A stretch of 64,000 nt of DNA. Origin: Phyllobacterium sophorae. GTDB lineage: Bacteria > Pseudomonadota > Alphaproteobacteria > Rhizobiales > Rhizobiaceae. The notes under the pieces were generated by a model. That model saw nothing but the letters and a program-made list of their open reading frames with translations, searched no databases and had not been told where the DNA came from. The position numbers and the translations under genes are program-made. Of this stretch, positions 62,068-64,000 are shown piece by piece. The DNA is taken from assembly GCF_003010965.1 (NCBI RefSeq), contig NZ_PGGM01000002.1, forward strand, positions 248,001 to 312,000. Direction: 5' to 3'. Positions within the stretch are counted from its first letter, which is position 1. Each line of letters begins with the position of its first letter.

Positions 62068-62937
62068 TTATTTCTCCAGCCGCGCCAACAGGGACGATGT
62101 ATCCCAGCGATTGCCGCCCATGATTTGCACATCCTTGTAGAACTGGTCGACCAAGGCAGTAACCGGCAGCTTGGCGTTGTTGCGATTCGCTTCTGCGAGG
62201 CAAATCCCCAAATCCTTGCGCATCCAATCGACGGCGAAGCCGAAATCATATTTCCCGGCATTCATGGTCTTGTGGCGATTTTCCATCTGCCAGGAGCCGG
62301 CTGCGCCCTTGGAGATGACCTCGATGACCTTCTCGATATCAAGTCCCGCTCTCTTGCCGAAATGAATACCTTCCGCGAGGCCCTGGACCAGGCCGGCAAT
62401 GCAAATCTGGTTGATCATCTTGGTCAGTTGCCCGGCACCGGCTGGCCCCATCAGGCCGACCATCTTGGCAAACGACTCAATGACCGGCTTTGCCATGTCA
62501 AACGCATCCTGTTCGCCGCCGACCATCACCGTAAGTGCGCCATTTTCAGCGCCTGCCTGACCACCGGAGACCGGGGCGTCGAGAAAGTGGAAACCTCTCT
62601 TGCGCGCTTCCGCGTCGAGTTCGCGTGCGACTTCTGCAGAGGCGGTCGTGTTATCGATGAAAATCGAGCCCTTCTTCATCGAATGAAATGCGCCGTTTTC
62701 GCCTGTTGTCACTGCACGCAGATCGTCGTCGTTGCCAACGCAGGAAAAGACGAAATCCTTGCCCGCTGCCGCCTCTTCCGGAGTTGGTGCGTAAGCGCCC
62801 TTGAACTCCCCGGCCCACTTTTTTGCTTTCTCACTGCTACGGTTGAAGACCGTAACGTCATGGCCGCCGCGTGATTTGAGATGACCTGCCATCGGGTATC
62901 CCATGACGCCAAGACCGATAAAAGCGAGTGTTGCCAT
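62068..62937 (-). CDS. 3-hydroxyisobutyrate dehydrogenase-type oxidoreductase
   Basis: A 289-residue beta-hydroxyacid dehydrogenase. The N-terminal Rossmann motif is AFIGLGVMGYPMAGHL, the substrate signature FLDAPVSGGQAGAENGALTV at about 119-138, and the catalytic Lys lies in GAGQLTKMINQICIA. ATG 62937 is preceded by AGAGGAAAC. Within this family 3-hydroxyisobutyrate, tartronate semialdehyde and other acids are used; the exact substrate is not certain. It is divergent from the penicillin acylase gene. Confidence 0.88.
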   Translation of the reverse strand: MATLAFIGLGVMGYPMAGHLKSRGGHDVTVFNRSSEKAKKWAGEFKGAYAPTPEEAAAGKDFVFSCVGNDDDLRAVTTGENGAFHSMKKGSIFIDNTTASAEVARELDAEARKRGFHFLDAPVSGGQAGAENGALTVMVGGEQDAFDMAKPVIESFAKMVGLMGPAGAGQLTKMINQICIAGLVQGLAEGIHFGKRAGLDIEKVIEVISKGAAGSWQMENRHKTMNAGKYDFGFAVDWMRKDLGICLAEANRNNAKLPVTALVDQFYKDVQIMGGNRWDTSSLLARLEK

Positions 62938-63001
62938 TACATAGTTTCCTCTGTCAGATAGGACATAGTGTTGAGTATCCGGATCGGGGGACGTTAGGAC
63001 A

Positions 63002-64000
63002 ATGCGGCGGATCATCAAAGGCCTATTGTGGATTGTTTTCTCCCTCATCCCCATCGCCCTCCTTGGGTCGGTTCTCGGCTACGTCTGGCTTGCACGCTCG
63101 GTCGCGCCTGCAACCGGTGAAATGACGCTTGCGGATCTGTCTGGGGCTGTCACGGTCACCCGTGACAAGAATGCGGTGCCGCACATCAGTGGCAATTCGG
63201 TTGATGACGTCCTGATGGCCCTCGGTTTTGTGCATGCGCAAGAGCGGCTTTGGCAGATGGAAGTGAACCGGATGGCCGGGCAGGGCCGCCTGTCCGAGCT
63301 TTTCGGGGACAAGACTGTCTTCACCGACCGCTTCATCCGGTCAATTGGTCTCTACGAATCCGCGGAAAGCTCCCTTGCGGCGCTGAACGATGCGGACCGC
63401 AAGAAAATTGATGCCTATGTGCATGGAATCAATGAATTTATTGCCAGTGCAGGCCCGACATTTGGCTCCAAATATTCGCCGGAGTTCGTCGTCCTCGGCC
63501 ACAAGCCCGAAAAATGGGCGGCAGCAGATGTGATTGTAACGTTAAAACTGATGTCAGTGACACTGGCAGCCAACATCGATGACGAAGTGTTACGCCTGAA
63601 ATTTGCGCGCCTTGGCATGAACGACGCGGAGATTACCGACTTGCAGCCGCCAGTGCCCGCCGACACGCCGCCGCCCTTGCCGGATTTGCGTCAGGTACTC
63701 GGCTTGCCAAGCGGTACCCTCAAGGCCGGAGCCGTCGAAGCCGAAAAACAGTTTGCGTCGCTGAATGAATTCATGGCCACCGGTGCGTCGAACAATTGGG
63801 TTGTTGGTGGGGCGCGAACCGAAAGCGGAAAGCCGATTCTCGCCAATGATCCGCATCTTGGACTGACGGCACCCGGAATCTGGTATCTCGCGCATCTTCA
63901 AGTCAAGAATGCTGATGGTACCTCAAGGAATCTCGTCGGGGTGACCTTACCGGGTGCACCGCTGGTCCTTCTCGGTCGAAACGACAAGTTGGCCTGGGGT
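63002..64000 (+). CDS. Penicillin acylase family Ntn-hydrolase (3' partial)
   Basis: The frame stays open to the end of the window, giving 333 residues of a protein usually near 800. A signal-anchor segment spans residues 8-32. The alpha-chain part has VTVTRDKNAVPHISGNS and ALGFVHAQERLWQME; Ser263 in TGASNNWVVGG should be the new N-terminal nucleophile after self-cleavage. PILANDPHLGLTAPGIWYLA follows, as in the family. Members cleave penicillins, cephalosporins or acyl-homoserine lactones; the substrate here is open. Confidence 0.9.
   Translation, partial: MRRIIKGLLWIVFSLIPIALLGSVLGYVWLARSVAPATGEMTLADLSGAVTVTRDKNAVPHISGNSVDDVLMALGFVHAQERLWQMEVNRMAGQGRLSELFGDKTVFTDRFIRSIGLYESAESSLAALNDADRKKIDAYVHGINEFIASAGPTFGSKYSPEFVVLGHKPEKWAAADVIVTLKLMSVTLAANIDDEVLRLKFARLGMNDAEITDLQPPVPADTPPPLPDLRQVLGLPSGTLKAGAVEAEKQFASLNEFMATGASNNWVVGGARTESGKPILANDPHLGLTAPGIWYLAHLQVKNADGTSRNLVGVTLPGAPLVLLGRNDKLAWG

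Overview
The window looks like a chromosomal segment of a Hyphomicrobiales (Rhizobiales) alphaproteobacterium, most likely near Phyllobacteriaceae or Brucellaceae. This rests on the acpXL-to-lpxXL cluster for very-long-chain lipid A acylation, an Omp2b/RopA-type porin, a cobN-type (cobaltochelatase) cobalamin locus and a full C-P lyase locus. Genes are dense on both strands with many 1-4 nt stop/start overlaps and even base composition. I saw no insertion sequence, prophage, CRISPR array, tRNA or rRNA gene.

Layout. 1-12.3 kb is cobalamin biosynthesis: cobN (5'-truncated), cobO, a small EamA transporter, a TauE/SafE transporter on the other strand, a TerB-like gene coupled to cobE, cobM, cobK-cbiD on the minus strand, then cobA-cobB-cobC-cbiB. 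cobS and cobT follow much later (55.3-57.2 kb). 12.3-18.6 kb is a minus-strand peptide-type ABC importer (fused double ATPase, two permeases, binding protein) with an M20 amidohydrolase. 18.7-23.3 kb holds a three-subunit molybdopterin oxidoreductase resembling the cytoplasmic sulfite dehydrogenase SoeABC. 23.3-28.1 kb is the minus-strand lipid A VLCFA operon acpXL-fabF2XL-fabF1XL-adh2XL-lpxXL, with no fabZXL where one would be expected. 28.2-34.1 kb carries a degenerate histidine-phosphatase-fold protein, an AEC transporter, an aldehyde dehydrogenase, galM, a kdgK-like kinase and a PPOX-type flavoprotein.

34.1-47.0 kb is the phosphonate locus: phnF divergent from phnGHIJKL plus a hexapeptide-repeat transferase, then phnC, phnD, phnE1, phnE2, a 2H-phosphoesterase gene, phnM and phnN. 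The phnF/phnG gap contains a perfect Pho box followed by an inverted repeat that could be a PhnF operator. A second row of Pho-box-like repeats precedes phnC, a terminator-like hairpin lies between phnD and phnE1, and a palindromic repeat sits between phnK and phnL.

47-64 kb is mixed: porin, small lipoprotein, an unlisted 35-residue membrane peptide gene, a periplasmic xanthine-dehydrogenase-family molybdoenzyme with its cytochrome c, a RidA-like protein, dusA, an aspartic protease, a DUF1289 protein, cobS, cobT, a DoxX-like protein, a PleC/PdhS-like sensor kinase, a nuclease-GST-UDG run, an Lrp-type regulator, a 3-hydroxyisobutyrate-dehydrogenase-type enzyme and the start of a penicillin acylase. 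The least expected points are the catalytic-site-less second ketosynthase and missing fabZXL, the double phosphate/PhnF control region, the 2H-phosphoesterase in place of phnP, the TerB-cobE coupling and the 35-residue peptide.
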